A DNA stretch of 64,000 bases. It comes from Linnemannia schmuckeri (Eukaryota; Mortierellomycota; Mortierellomycetes; Mortierellales; Mortierellaceae). Positions 1 to 10,315 of this stretch are shown here, piece by piece. The notes beneath the pieces were generated by a model that saw only the letters and a program-made list of their open reading frames with translations, made no database searches and was not told where the DNA came from. Location of the stretch: the NCBI GenBank assembly GCA_029449235.1, contig JANATG010000021.1, forward strand, positions 599,501-663,500, read 5' to 3'. Numbering within the stretch: the first letter of the stretch is position 1; each line of letters opens with the position of its first letter. The position numbers were made by a program, and so were the translations under genes.

Positions 1-1489
1 GGAGATCAGGCTGGTACATGATATCGTGCATGGCTTTGCGAGCTTCGGCTTGGAGATGCTGGCGCTTGACAGGGTTGTCGTGCTTGACGCGGCTCTTGAT
101 CTGTGTATTCCAGGCTCGAGCAATGTGCCACAGACAGAGGTGGATACGGACATGATCACCGAGACCTTGCTTGATAGCCTTGTATTCAACATTGGAGTCA
201 TCGGTGGTGATATAACGGAAGCTGATGCCTGCGTAGGCCTCAACGCTCACCAGCCATTCTTGCAGGGGCTCTGCTGTCTTGTCCTCTGTCAGCAGAAATG
301 CAACAGGAATCCCTCGTAGAGTGTGAGGGTCTTGAACAATGATGGTGTAAAGCTCGGCCGAACCACTGCAGATTTTGTGCGTCGAATCCAACCCAACGGC
401 GCCTCCAGATGCGCGAAGCTTCTCCAGCTGCCAAGGAGAAGAGAATCCAAGAGCAGACTTCATCATCTGTTTTCCCTTGTCGTCCGCCACGGTTTTAGTC
501 CACCTGAAGACAAAGTTGCCAGCTTGCTCCCAGGTATTTGCCCACATAAGCAACGAGATGTGAGAATTCTCATGCTTTACAGTCAGCTTCCTCCAATAAT
601 CATCGTGAATGTTTGAAACGTCCGAAGATGTCACAAAGTCGTCGCGTGTGAGTGTACCCTTCGAAAGGCGACTGTGTAGTTCGTCGGAATGGAGGGTAAG
701 CTTGTCCTTGATGGCTCGTCTTCCTAGACCCAGCTTGACATAGCCAAGGATAGCCTCTTTGAGGGAATTGCTAAGGCTTAGGTGCTCGAAATCGTTTTTG
801 TCGCCCAGAACGTGGTTAGTGTGGACACCATAGTATGTCACTCGAACACGCCTGGCAGCATTGGCAGGAGGATAGCCTGCAGCTGCCGGATGGGGGTCCT
901 TGTACTTGTGAATATAAATACGAGAAGCGCACCCCCGGGCCTTATATGGCTTGTAGACAGCACGACGTTTAATCCCTTCTTTTTTCACTTTGAGCTCGGG
1001 TTTGCCGGCGAAGTGGCATTGCCAGGTCTCTGTGAGGACGTAGGGGCTCTTGCTCGTGGGAAGGATTTCACGATACGACTCGTTTACCCAGTGGAACAAG
1101 TGATTTACGCCGTCCATCTCGATCCAATCCCTGTAGGCTCGCTCGGAATAGTAAAAAACCTTGGGTGAGTATTCGAAAGTTTGCCCTCTCGGAGAGTAAT
1201 GATTCGACGGGACAAGAGGATACGGAATAGAATCCTCGAGCCATGGAGCGTGGCCAGCCAGGCGTGTCTTGAGTGCATTTAGAGCGACGGGTTCATGCTC
1301 GTAAACAGTTGAAAGCGTGGGTTCTTCCTTTTTGACGCTGGCCTCGGTGTCTTGTTCATTATCGTCGTCGTCAGGTACAAAGCCCGGGAGGTTCTCAAAT
1401 AGTTCGGCGGTATCTTGTTCGTCCAGAATATCATCCGTAGAGGTCTGGTTTGAGATATGAGGCAATGGGATGGTTGGTTTATTATTCAT
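1..1489 (-). CDS. MULE-type transposase, 5' part (runs off window)
   Basis: Reading the minus strand from the ATG at 1487-1489 gives 496 codons without a stop, continuing past the left edge. Residues 1-60 are acidic and probably disordered. From about residue 365 the pattern is that of Mutator-like (MULE) transposases: GLDSTHK with the first catalytic Asp at ~368, TTDDSNVEY with the second acidic position at ~430, then LCLWHI, the C-x2-H pair typical of the family's insertion. The third acidic residue would lie beyond the window. These enzymes act in the nucleus and cut at terminal inverted repeats. Nothing interrupts the visible part, so the gene may be intact or recently active. The plus-strand open frames over the same bases are its antisense shadows. 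A domesticated MULE-derived gene is the main alternative. Confidence 0.85.
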   Translation of the reverse strand, partial: MNNKPTIPLPHISNQTSTDDILDEQDTAELFENLPGFVPDDDDNEQDTEASVKKEEPTLSTVYEHEPVALNALKTRLAGHAPWLEDSIPYPLVPSNHYSPRGQTFEYSPKVFYYSERAYRDWIEMDGVNHLFHWVNESYREILPTSKSPYVLTETWQCHFAGKPELKVKKEGIKRRAVYKPYKARGCASRIYIHKYKDPHPAAAGYPPANAARRVRVTYYGVHTNHVLGDKNDFEHLSLSNSLKEAILGYVKLGLGRRAIKDKLTLHSDELHSRLSKGTLTRDDFVTSSDVSNIHDDYWRKLTVKHENSHISLLMWANTWEQAGNFVFRWTKTVADDKGKQMMKSALGFSSPWQLEKLRASGGAVGLDSTHKICSGSAELYTIIVQDPHTLRGIPVAFLLTEDKTAEPLQEWLVSVEAYAGISFRYITTDDSNVEYKAIKQGLGDHVRIHLCLWHIARAWNTQIKSRVKHDNPVKRQHLQAEARKAMHDIMYQPDL

Positions 1490-1882
1490 ATTGGCTAACA
1501 AAAAAAGAATAGCAACTGAAGTGGGTTAGTTCCTGGTCAAAACGAACAAAGGGACGGGTGCTTAGAGAACAACAAAGCACTGATTATTACCTATACTACG
1601 GGCTTGCAGAAGCTAAGGAGGCTGAATGAGAGTGCGACAAGCTAGATGAGGCAACGCTGGCGGGTGAATGGAGTGTGATGGTGCACTGCTGGAGTGTTTA
1701 TGGTGGGAAGGAAGGGCGGGAGTGTGAAAAGGCGCGGAAAGTGAAGGAAAAAGGGTTAAAAGAACGCGTATCTGTTTGTTTTGATGTTCAGGCCTGGTGT
1801 TCACAATGTTTCACGGGGGAGGGCTCGCGGCAGAATTATAGGAACGTTGTCAGTTCCACAATCGGTTCTACAAAACTGGACT

Positions 1883-2023
1883 CTATGCGATGCAGATGCT
1901 ATCCGTTAGTCCAGTGTCTATACAGTAAAGGAGGCCATGTATTATTGTTATCTCCTATGAAGGGTTTGTTACCTATGCGATGCAGATGCTATCCGTTAGT
2001 CCAGTGTCTATACAGTAAAGGAG
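1883..2023. repeat. Two 51-bp direct repeats, period 90 bp
   Basis: The block 1883-1933 recurs exactly at 1973-2023, separated by 39 bp. The unit includes GTCCAGTGTCTATACAGTAA. It lies about 400-530 bp upstream of the MULE transposase start, so it could be a subterminal repeat of that element or a regulatory tandem. The rest of 1490-2972 holds no gene I can support, only pyrimidine-rich and A-rich tracts. Confidence 0.8.
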
Positions 2024-2972
2024 ACAAAGAACAACGAACAGCTTCTACCCCACATAAATACTACTCTAGAAGAACGATCGGCTACACTACTATGACGTCA
2101 TCATTCTGGAGGGTGCCACCAAATTTGTAACAACAAAAAGCATTTTTGTACGTGAATAAACCCTTAAGTAAATAAGGAAGTCAAAGTCAGCCGGCTAAAA
2201 GGCACTTCTTTTGCTTCATCATTTCCCAATTGCCCACACCGTCTTCCTCATCACCAACCTTCAGTCCATCCTCTTCTCATCCTTCGCTTAACATTCCCTA
2301 CATTCACCACTCTCGTGGACATTTTTAATCTCTCTTGCATTCACATTCTCTCACTGCCTATTGGTGGCATTAACATCCTAACATTGTACCCTGTCTTACA
2401 TCTGGACCGAAAACCTTCAACAAGTCCTTTGTCAGAGGAGTGAAGTATGTTCTAAACAGAGCTTGAGCCTTTTCGAGGTTTCCATGAAGAGACACTTCTC
2501 CTCCCCTCCTTTTTTTTTCTGAAGCCATACTTTTAGCAGAATATTAACGGCATTGTCAACAACAGAAGGACGAGCAAAAAAAAAACAAAAAACAAACAAA
2601 CAGAGTGTCACGAAGCAAGGAATTAATTGCACTAGTGAAATAATGCTCTAGCACCGTGCCAACCAAGATAGTAGGGCACATAGTTTCTGCGTGTCAGCAA
2701 CCTCGTTTTCCTAAATCTTTCTTATGTGGTTGTCCATGTCCACCGTAGCAAAGCAGGACCAACATCCTTCAGCAAATATAATATTAGCGAACTCCTATAC
2801 TCATGATGCAATCCACTTCTCTGCATGTGCATAATACTTAACTAGTTTGTCTCTCCCCTACAATAGCCAACTCCGTTGTATCCCTACCTGTCATTGTCCC
2901 GCCATTACTATTGTCCTCACCACTGTCAAATCATTTCATCCGACAATCCCATGGTAAGACTAGATAGTGTTC

Positions 2973-5900
2973 ATGGTGATATATTTACCAATAGAGTATG
3001 ACCAAGATTGTTTCACTCACCGTCCCTTCTCTCTGTGTAAGAATAGCTGTAGCTTGTCATCATCACCACACCAAGGCAGCCCGCCCTCACCTCCAATTTC
3101 AACATTTGCTTCATTAGAGCATCCGGACAACACACTCCAAGGAGAGTGTATTCAAATCAACCACGGACATGCTGCAACAAAATCCAGTAAACCCCCAACA
3201 ATCATGAAAGAATTTACTACTCCCCACCTTGAAGCAGCCAATATGCCGAGTCCTCTTGGATGTAAAGTCATTGAACAGACGACTAATAGTAGTGTCGGTC
3301 GAAATTCGAGTGACATCGAGTCCGTCCCATTGACACACTCATCAATGTCGAGCGTCAACAATCGTTCATCACAATGCCTAGGAGGGAATCCTAATGACAA
3401 GGAAACTCTTATCATTTCACTCTCAACTCAAACACCTGAACCTGAACTCGATCAAGTCCAAGAGATCTCAAAGGTCGAGTATGATCTTCGCACCTTGCGT
3501 TCGCAGCGGATTACCGACTACAGCCAACCTATATACGTCGCTCCAATGGCCAAGCCCAGCCTCCGTGCTTCAGACGATATTCTATTCCCTCTTATGGACA
3601 AGGTCAAGGATTTTATTGCCAGTGACTGTCAAGTCATGCTGATTCTAGGCGATTCAGGAGCAGGAAAGTCGACATTCAACCGACAACTAGAGTATGTACT
3701 CTGGCAAGAGTACAGCTCTGGTGATCGGATTCCACTCTTCATCAACCTTCCAGCATTGGAACAACCAGAGACCAAACTAATACATGGACAGTTGAAGGCA
3801 TACGGCTTTTCGAAATCTCGGATACAAGAACTTGAGCAACGTCGTCAGTTCACGTTGATCTGCGATGGTTATGATGAGAGCCAACTCCGCTGTAACCTGC
3901 ACACCACAAATCTCCTCAATCAATCAGGGAAACGCGATTCTAAACTGATTATCACCTGTCGATCTCAATATCTTGGACCTGACTACCGCGGTTTGTTTGT
4001 ACCCAAAGCTATTGGTCAATACAATCGTACAGCCGACAATCTCTTCCAGGAATGTGTCATTGGTCCATTCTCCAAGGATCAGATCGAAGACTATGTGGAG
4101 CAATATATCCCTCTTGAACCAAGAACATGGGTCAAACACGACTACATGGACAAGCTGGAGACGATCCTTAATGTGATGGATCTTGTCAAGAACCCCTTCC
4201 TGTTGACTCTTTCTCTTGAGGCTCTCCCTAGTATCACCCAAGGCACAACCGACCTCACAAGATTACGAGTGACTCGTATTCAACTCTATGATAATTTTGT
4301 GCAACATTGGCTCAGGGTCAGCAAACGACGTCTTTATGATCTCCGACTGCAGGATGCTGGTCTAGAAGCGTTTACGTTGTTGCTTGATGATGGGTTTGAA
4401 CGACACGGGGTCATGTATCAGATGGAATTGGCAGCGGCAATTTTCCAAGAACAGAAAGATCGCCCTATTGTTGATTACTCTCATCTTCGAGATAGACACA
4501 CATGGAAGGCGCGGTTTTTTGGACCTGATCCTGTGAGAGAACTCCTCCGAGACTCTAGTTTACTAAGCCGGGCTGGAACTCAATATCGATTTATTCATCG
4601 GTCAATAATGGAGTACTTCTATTCCTGCAACATCTGTAGGCCAAACACCAATGACAACACATTTGATCCGCACAGTCATTCCGACTCGGACAACACTCCT
4701 GCAGCTATTGGCGACCATCCACTCTCTCAGCACAACCTTGTCACTGAGCCTTCAATCATCCAGTTCTTGTCTGAGCGTGTACATGAGAGCCCAATTTTCA
4801 AGCAACATCTGATTGATGTCCTCGAGCAGTCCAAAGTAGATGAACAAGCAGCACGAGCCGCCGCCAATTCTATCACGATCTTGGTCAAAGCTGGAGTTCG
4901 ATTCAATGGACGAGATCTCCAGGGGATTCGTATTCCAGGAGCAGACTTGTCAGGTGGAGAGTTCGACTCGGCACAACTGCAAGAGGCTGACTTGACAGAT
5001 GTCAATCTCACCAAGAGCTGGATTCGACAAGCGGATCTCAGTAGGGCAAGCATGGGAGGAGTCGAATTTGGAGAACTACCATATCTGGATTGCAGCGACT
5101 GTGTATATGCATGCGCCTATTCGCCAGACGGAAAGATATTTGCGGCTGGTTTTCTATCAGGAGCCATTATCACCTACAGTACTACAAGTTGGACCAACAT
5201 TCACACTTTTGAGGGTCACACTAGCAGAGTCGATAGTCTTGCATTTTCACCTTCCAGCGAGCGCCTCATATCAGGCGGCTATGACGATACAGCACGGCTT
5301 TGGGATTGTGTGACTGGAACGGCTGATTTTATTCTCAAGGGTCATACCGATGGAGTGACATCTGTAGCATATTCACCCAATGGCGATCAAGTAGCATCAG
5401 GCAGCGATGATGGCACGGTGAGGCTGTGGGATGCAGGGTCAGGCTCCGCTTCTTTTTTGTTTTCGGGTCAAGACAGGAAGGTTACTGCAATCGCCTACTC
5501 GTCTGATGGAATGAACATTGCATCTGTTGATGAAGATGGATCGATTCGATTTTTCGACACCAAGACCGGAGAAGTTGGTCTGGTTATGGAATCCGAACTC
5601 GGGGTTGCAGACTGCACTGCTTTTTCACCAGATGGGTCAAGGATTGTTGTGGGACGCTATAGTGGCGAATTACAGCTGTGGGAAGCGAGCACCGGGAAAC
5701 CTGGACCCTGCTGGTATGATTACAGTGGCATTGTCACTGGTGTCACCTTTTCGCCAAATGGCAAGTGGATTGCCTCAACCAGTCATGATGGAGCCGTCAA
5801 ACTATGGAGTGCTCAGACTAGGAGACTTGTATCTACTTTAACAGGTCATTCCCGCTCTGTCAGTGATGTTGCATTCTCACCAAATGGTTTACAAATGGCG

Positions 5901-7034
5901 TCAGCCTGCGTTGACTTTACTGTGCGGCTCTGGGATCTGAGTGAAGTTGAGGCAGGATTCATCGAAGAGAGTCTTTTCGATCCAGTGAGACATGTCGCAT
6001 ATTCTGCAGATGGGCAATTCATTATTTCTGTCAGTCAAAATGGAGATGTGCGACATTATAACGCAATGACAGGCGGGACTAGGTGGCTTTATCGTCATGG
6101 AACGGGCGGTGTCAGATGTGTAGGAATATCATCGGACAATCAACGAGTCGTTACATATGGAAGCGACGACATGATTTTCATCTGGAGTGCAGGGTTAGGA
6201 TTGGCTGAGGTCGCTCTTGCCGGCGATAATTCCTTTGTAAACGATGGTACCTTCTCGCCATGTATACGTTGGATTGCTGCAGGTGACGCTGACAAGACGA
6301 TCCGCATTTGGGATACTTTTTCGGGGGTCTCTCAGCGAGAACTTGTCGGCCATGTAGACTCTGTGGTTGGGCTACAGTTTTCACCCAATGGTCAGCAACT
6401 CGTTTCATTTGGCAGTGAAGGATTCATTCGCATTTGGGATTTAAACACCGGTATAGGAAGGGATTTCCACAAATGGTTTCTCTATTTATCTTTTTACAAG
6501 ATCGTAGGATTTTCACCAAAGAGTCTACAGGTTACGGCAAGCAGCGGTGGAGTCGTCCAAATCTGGGATCAATCAAGCGATGAGCCTCCAGTCAGCCTGG
6601 AGCATAGTGTTGATGTGTTATGCTTTGCATGGTCTCATTGTGAGAAATGGTTGGCTGTTGGTAGAGCCAACATGATACGGCTATGGAATAAGGTGCAGTG
6701 CGATAGTGTCGAAGAGTGGGAAGGGATGTTGACTATTAGCAACTTCCATGGAGATATTACAAGTATCGCCTGGCGACCAAACACCTTGGAGTTTGTCAGT
6801 GGCTGCGTAGAAGGTTCTGTTCGAGTCTGGAGATTATTGGATACATCAGGTGTATGGTCAGCACAATTGGTATGGAGTACTGGACCCATATTCCTTGCCG
6901 CTTCTGGGGCCGCTTTTTCGGATGCTGTTGGTCTGAGCCCGGTCAATCGGCAGTTGTTGGAGCAGCGAGTGCGTAAAGCGATCAAGAAAAAGTCGCTAGA
7001 GGAGCGATGGCTTGAAATACTTGGGGTATCTTAG
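2973..7034 (+). CDS. NACHT-pentapeptide-WD40 STAND NTPase
   Basis: A single open frame of about 1353 aa. Order of domains, numbered from the upstream GTG at 2967: a disordered N-terminus, a NACHT P-loop NTPase with Walker A GDSGAGKST at ~228-236 and Walker B LICDGYDE at ~297-304, a helical part to ~640, pentapeptide-like repeats (ADLSGGEF, ADLTDVNL) at ~645-700, then 14 WD40 repeats to ~1300. I counted one blade-ending motif (RLWD, KLWS, RIWD or a variant) per repeat, so two seven-bladed propellers are likely. Architectures of this kind are signal-transducing NTPases; in fungi they are linked to non-self recognition and programmed cell death. The repeats sense a ligand and NACHT oligomerises. 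The start is uncertain: the frame opens with GTG at 2967, ATGs follow at 2973 and 3204, and an upstream exon is possible. No lesion is visible. Confidence 0.9.
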   Translation: MVIYLPIEYDQDCFTHRPFSLCKNSCSLSSSPHQGSPPSPPISTFASLEHPDNTLQGECIQINHGHAATKSSKPPTIMKEFTTPHLEAANMPSPLGCKVIEQTTNSSVGRNSSDIESVPLTHSSMSSVNNRSSQCLGGNPNDKETLIISLSTQTPEPELDQVQEISKVEYDLRTLRSQRITDYSQPIYVAPMAKPSLRASDDILFPLMDKVKDFIASDCQVMLILGDSGAGKSTFNRQLEYVLWQEYSSGDRIPLFINLPALEQPETKLIHGQLKAYGFSKSRIQELEQRRQFTLICDGYDESQLRCNLHTTNLLNQSGKRDSKLIITCRSQYLGPDYRGLFVPKAIGQYNRTADNLFQECVIGPFSKDQIEDYVEQYIPLEPRTWVKHDYMDKLETILNVMDLVKNPFLLTLSLEALPSITQGTTDLTRLRVTRIQLYDNFVQHWLRVSKRRLYDLRLQDAGLEAFTLLLDDGFERHGVMYQMELAAAIFQEQKDRPIVDYSHLRDRHTWKARFFGPDPVRELLRDSSLLSRAGTQYRFIHRSIMEYFYSCNICRPNTNDNTFDPHSHSDSDNTPAAIGDHPLSQHNLVTEPSIIQFLSERVHESPIFKQHLIDVLEQSKVDEQAARAAANSITILVKAGVRFNGRDLQGIRIPGADLSGGEFDSAQLQEADLTDVNLTKSWIRQADLSRASMGGVEFGELPYLDCSDCVYACAYSPDGKIFAAGFLSGAIITYSTTSWTNIHTFEGHTSRVDSLAFSPSSERLISGGYDDTARLWDCVTGTADFILKGHTDGVTSVAYSPNGDQVASGSDDGTVRLWDAGSGSASFLFSGQDRKVTAIAYSSDGMNIASVDEDGSIRFFDTKTGEVGLVMESELGVADCTAFSPDGSRIVVGRYSGELQLWEASTGKPGPCWYDYSGIVTGVTFSPNGKWIASTSHDGAVKLWSAQTRRLVSTLTGHSRSVSDVAFSPNGLQMASACVDFTVRLWDLSEVEAGFIEESLFDPVRHVAYSADGQFIISVSQNGDVRHYNAMTGGTRWLYRHGTGGVRCVGISSDNQRVVTYGSDDMIFIWSAGLGLAEVALAGDNSFVNDGTFSPCIRWIAAGDADKTIRIWDTFSGVSQRELVGHVDSVVGLQFSPNGQQLVSFGSEGFIRIWDLNTGIGRDFHKWFLYLSFYKIVGFSPKSLQVTASSGGVVQIWDQSSDEPPVSLEHSVDVLCFAWSHCEKWLAVGRANMIRLWNKVQCDSVEEWEGMLTISNFHGDITSIAWRPNTLEFVSGCVEGSVRVWRLLDTSGVWSAQLVWSTGPIFLAASGAAFSDAVGLSPVNRQLLEQRVRKAIKKKSLEERWLEILGVS

Positions 7035-7497
7035 GACCTGTATCTTGAAGGTATATAACGTTGTTGCCGGATCAGGGGTTTTTGTCAATGGATAAATTGA
7101 TCGTTGCACTCTCAGTTGAACACGTTGTAGGGTGAGAATCGGAGAAACTTGGTGATGATACTACCACTACTTCTCTTCAGACAAAATAAGACTCATTACT
7201 TAAAACTTGTGGTCGATTGCAGTCCCCTGAGCAAGCAGATTTTAGAGGTCCATGCTCGCTCGCTCGCTCGTTGCACTTAAATTTACTATATTCTGTCAGG
7301 TTTAAATTGTTTACTGTTAACGTTTTCCTCTTTAGATGTAATTTTTTTTCTATACTTCTTTCCTTGCAGGTATTCATTTTTATATCTCTTCGATTGGAGG
7401 AGACCGCTGTAGTTGAGGGGTATTAGTGAGAAGTATGGGGTTTGTAGTTAACGGGAAGAAAGAGTTGTTTCTTTATTTTACACCACTGAGTGGTATT

Positions 7498-7590
7498 TAA
7501 CCACGGATGTGACAAATAATCACGGAGGTGATAATAAATAACGGAAGTGGTAATTATCACGGAGGTGATGATTAACCACGGAGGCGAATG
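7498..7590. repeat. Degenerate ~20-bp tandem repeats (CACGGAGGTGAT)
   Basis: Four to five imperfect copies of a unit around CACGGAGGTGATAAT, some inverted in part. They sit between the NACHT gene and the recombinase relic. The preceding 7035-7497 holds no gene; it contains a short GCTCGCTCGCTCGCTCG run near 7256. Confidence 0.6.
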
Positions 7591-8071
7591 CACTTCTTCG
7601 TTAAATAAAAGACGGGGTAAAATGAAAATAAAAACCCCGTACCGCAACACAGGCCAACACATTACGGTTTTTATTCATCCCCATGAGGAGCCTCTTGTCT
7701 GCCCTGTGGCCACCTATCAGTGCTATGTGGCACAGCTCTCCTCTTCAACTCTTACCAGCGTCAAGCACCCCTTTTTGGATCAGACCTTCAACCCTTTGAT
7801 TCGATACATTCTCGATTTCAACCAGGCTGCCTCCTCGGACACGATCGGCCGCCACATTACCAAGGTATCCGACCTTCTTCCTTTGCCTCCGGGCACGGAA
7901 AAGGCCCCTTCTGGTCGCTCTCTCGGCTCTTCCCTGGCCATTGAGCATGGTGCTACCTCTGACGAAGTGCAGGCCCAAGGCTTTTGGGCGCACTCGGCGA
8001 CGTATGATTCTTTCTATCGCTTGTCTTGCCGGTCCGTCAAGAACTTGACCCAGATCACGCTGGCCGGCTAG
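7568..8071 (+). pseudogene. Tyrosine recombinase (Crypton/DIRS-like) C-terminal relic
   Basis: About 140 aa from 7650 onward resemble the catalytic C-terminus of eukaryotic transposon tyrosine recombinases: an HPHEEPLVCPV stretch, SSDTIGRHITKV, then GRSLGSSLAIEHG (Arg of the active site), QGFWAHS (second catalytic group) and TYDSFYRLS, where the nucleophilic Tyr is expected. Such enzymes move Crypton and DIRS elements through a covalent phosphotyrosine intermediate. The N-terminal and core-binding parts are absent, and the first ~25 codons run through the tandem repeats, so this is a fragment and not a working gene. I cannot decide between Crypton and DIRS without the rest of the element. Confidence 0.6.
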
Positions 8072-8082
8072 TTAGCTGGAGC

Positions 8083-8187
8083 GACATGAAGTGGGTTTCC
8101 CTCTCTTGAAGTACAATGTCTCTTTTCGCCGAGGACTTATCCGACGGCTCATAAACATTGTACGAGATGGGAAACCCACTTCATGTC
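8083..8187. repeat. 105-bp foldback element
   Basis: Perfect 19-bp terminal inverted repeats (GACATGAAGTGGGTTTCCC) flank a core with further, gapped self-complementarity around GTACAATGT. Too small to encode anything, so it would be a MITE or foldback unit. It starts 11 bp after the stop of the recombinase relic. Confidence 0.75.
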
Positions 8188-8316
8188 CCACCCATCCCAC
8201 CTCATTCAGTTTAGTTTCTACCTTGCAAGTTCCTACGCGGATGGTGAGGTTCTATGTACTGCTCTTTTTTTCCTTTTGTCTTTGGATTTGCTGAGAAAAT
8301 AAAGATCGTCACGTTA

Positions 8317-8389
8317 GACATGAAGTGAGTTTCCCATCTCGTACAATGTTTATGAGTCGTCGGACAAGTCCTCGGCGAAAAGAGACATT
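8317..8389. repeat. Truncated inverted copy of the foldback element
   Basis: The sequence repeats the reverse complement of the element at 8083-8187 with three substitutions over about 72 bp, and stops at GAGACATT, where palindrome-derived sequence begins. It therefore marks the left outer junction of the palindrome. Between the two copies (8188-8316) I see nothing. Confidence 0.75.
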
Positions 8390-8520
8390 ATTCGACACCG
8401 CCAGGGACTCTAGATGTGTGTATCATTCTTTTAATGTGACCGTGACTTCCGAAAAAAAATAAATTTGAAATTGAAAACAAACTACTAAACAAAAGGGGAA
8501 TCTAGGCGATCCCTTGATCT

Positions 8521-9636
8521 CTATCTACTTGCTAGAAAAGGGTGAGTTGGGCGGGACGTTAGTGTCCCTGGCGGTGTCGAATAATAGGCTTTAGCCGTCA
8601 TGTTATTCGGCATCGCTGTCCAATAATATACCTCTTCATTTCTCCGTTTACTGTAACATCGAAGGCAAATGTCGCCATAGGATTGGACGTTCAGGCAGGA
8701 CTCCCTCTCTTTCAATCCTATACGCCAGTGTCCTAATTCAGACCGGCAGACTTCGCAACTCTTTCCATGGAATGTGGACGACACGAAAAAGTTAAATTTG
8801 GAGAGTAGATCAAAGCCTGCTTTTTCGCCTCGCGAGAGCTTTCTACCATCAAGCCAGTACTCAGGATGAGGAGTGCGTCCCTTGTCCTGTGTCAATAGTA
8901 TTATACTCAGATATGGTTAGACTGAGGTATCCTTTACATCAAGTGTATTTGGTGAATTGAAGACGACACAACTGACTGTTTGATATTCTTACATCCTTCT
9001 TCAGAGGCGTCGTTCCTGGTTTGTAAATGAACTCTTACTGCTTTGTTGTCGGCCCTATCCTCTGAACCCTGTTTCTCTTGTACACAGCTGGCACCTTGAA
9101 CTCTATTAAACGAACGAGGTCAGTAGCTGAGGTTGACCGAAAAACAAAAAGATGCCACCTTTTTTTTACCATTTGGGATTGGTAGCTTCGTCTCATGGCC
9201 GACAATGGGCTCAGGTGATGGGACAGTTGGGATCGGCGTCGATGGAAGTTCAAAGCTGGACCGAGACTGGTTGTTGCTTGCGTGGGCATTCCTCAGGTGT
9301 TTAAGGAGTGACTTCCGCATGGTGCAACCTTTGTCGCAGTCTGGGTCCGGGCAAGGATGTGGATGATGGATTTTCTGGTGAACTATCCAGTTTTGTGCCC
9401 CTTGGATGACCTGTTTACAAGATTGTTCTTTGTACCGTGGCAGTGATATAGCTGATGCTTTCGCTCATGCTTGACGCGGTTGTTGTAAAAGTTGAAGTGT
9501 CTTTCGCAACCAGGAAAACGGCAGGGGAATCTCGTTTCAGTGTGTTTTGCTAGGTAGTGTCGATGCATGTCACACCTGTGCTGTATGTGTTAATGCAGCG
9601 TGGGTCCTTCCATTGGATGCGGCCGTTGTTGTTCAT
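8521..9636 (-). pseudogene. C2H2 zinc-finger gene, frameshifted (left copy)
   Basis: Read on the minus strand from an ATG at ~9636. Classical finger pieces follow: a first one with LAKH, a second with C-x4-C-x12-H-x3-H (PCRFPGCERHF..), a third with CKQVIQGAQNWIVHQKIH and a fourth with CPDPDCDKG..LLKHLRNAH. Finger 1 and the junction of fingers 2 and 3 each need one missing base to stay in register, and no plausible intron bridges them, so I read it as a pseudogene. A further exon-like piece (8521-8886) has CEVC and CLRC pairs and no ATG of its own. It was probably a DNA-binding regulator. Very short introns are a weaker alternative explanation. Confidence 0.6.
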
Positions 9637-10315
9637 GTTCAATAATGAAGAGGAAAAGCAGCGGGGGCAAGGTTGGTGAAAAGGCAAGAAGAAAAGTTGA
9701 TATTTCGGTGGACGATTGATTTATTGGTCAAGCACAGTGAAACCGAAATTTAGCTTTAACAGAGAACACTGCAACCTGGAAAAGGGCTTGCTTAATAGCT
9801 CCTGACCTTCCTTGTAGTATCTCTAACTGACACATACGTAGTTATGTCATTATCAGGGTGCTGCATTGCAGCCAAAACATGCAGGCAACAGTCAGTTAGG
9901 ATCTCTAAACTGAGTTAAATGAACATACATGTTGGGACTGAGGATGGCTCTAATATGATTTTTAGATGGGATTCGGGGGACGAGTTTCGCCTCTCCATGT
10001 ACATCCTGTTAAGAGGTACAGGTCGCAGCTCCATCGATATTTAAAGGTCCTTGGCTCCTGCACCCATCTTGGGTCAACGGAAGTTACTCATGATTAGGCC
10101 ATAAACGGAGAGAAAGAGCTCTGGGCAGGCTTCCAGTACACAAGATGCCCTGGGATTGGAGCAGAGGCGTAGGGCGAGGAAATGATTGGGTTTTCAGCAC
10201 ATTCCAACGAGCGAAGTAAAGACCAGTGTCATAGTCGCTGGCCGACATGATCTGTCGCTTCAGGCAACTCCTTGTAACCTACCCATACCAGCTGGAACAG
10301 GATCCACCTTCACGT
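9637..10315. other. No gene recognised (679 bp)
   Basis: Between the zinc-finger pseudogene and the CRN fragment I see no convincing frame, repeat or RNA. Part may be the degraded C-terminal region of the CRN gene. The mirror image lies at 28933-29611. Confidence 0.5.

Noticed and set aside
26..1168. Plus-strand frames in the first 1.2 kb
   Set aside because: They are antisense to the uninterrupted 496-codon MULE transposase frame.
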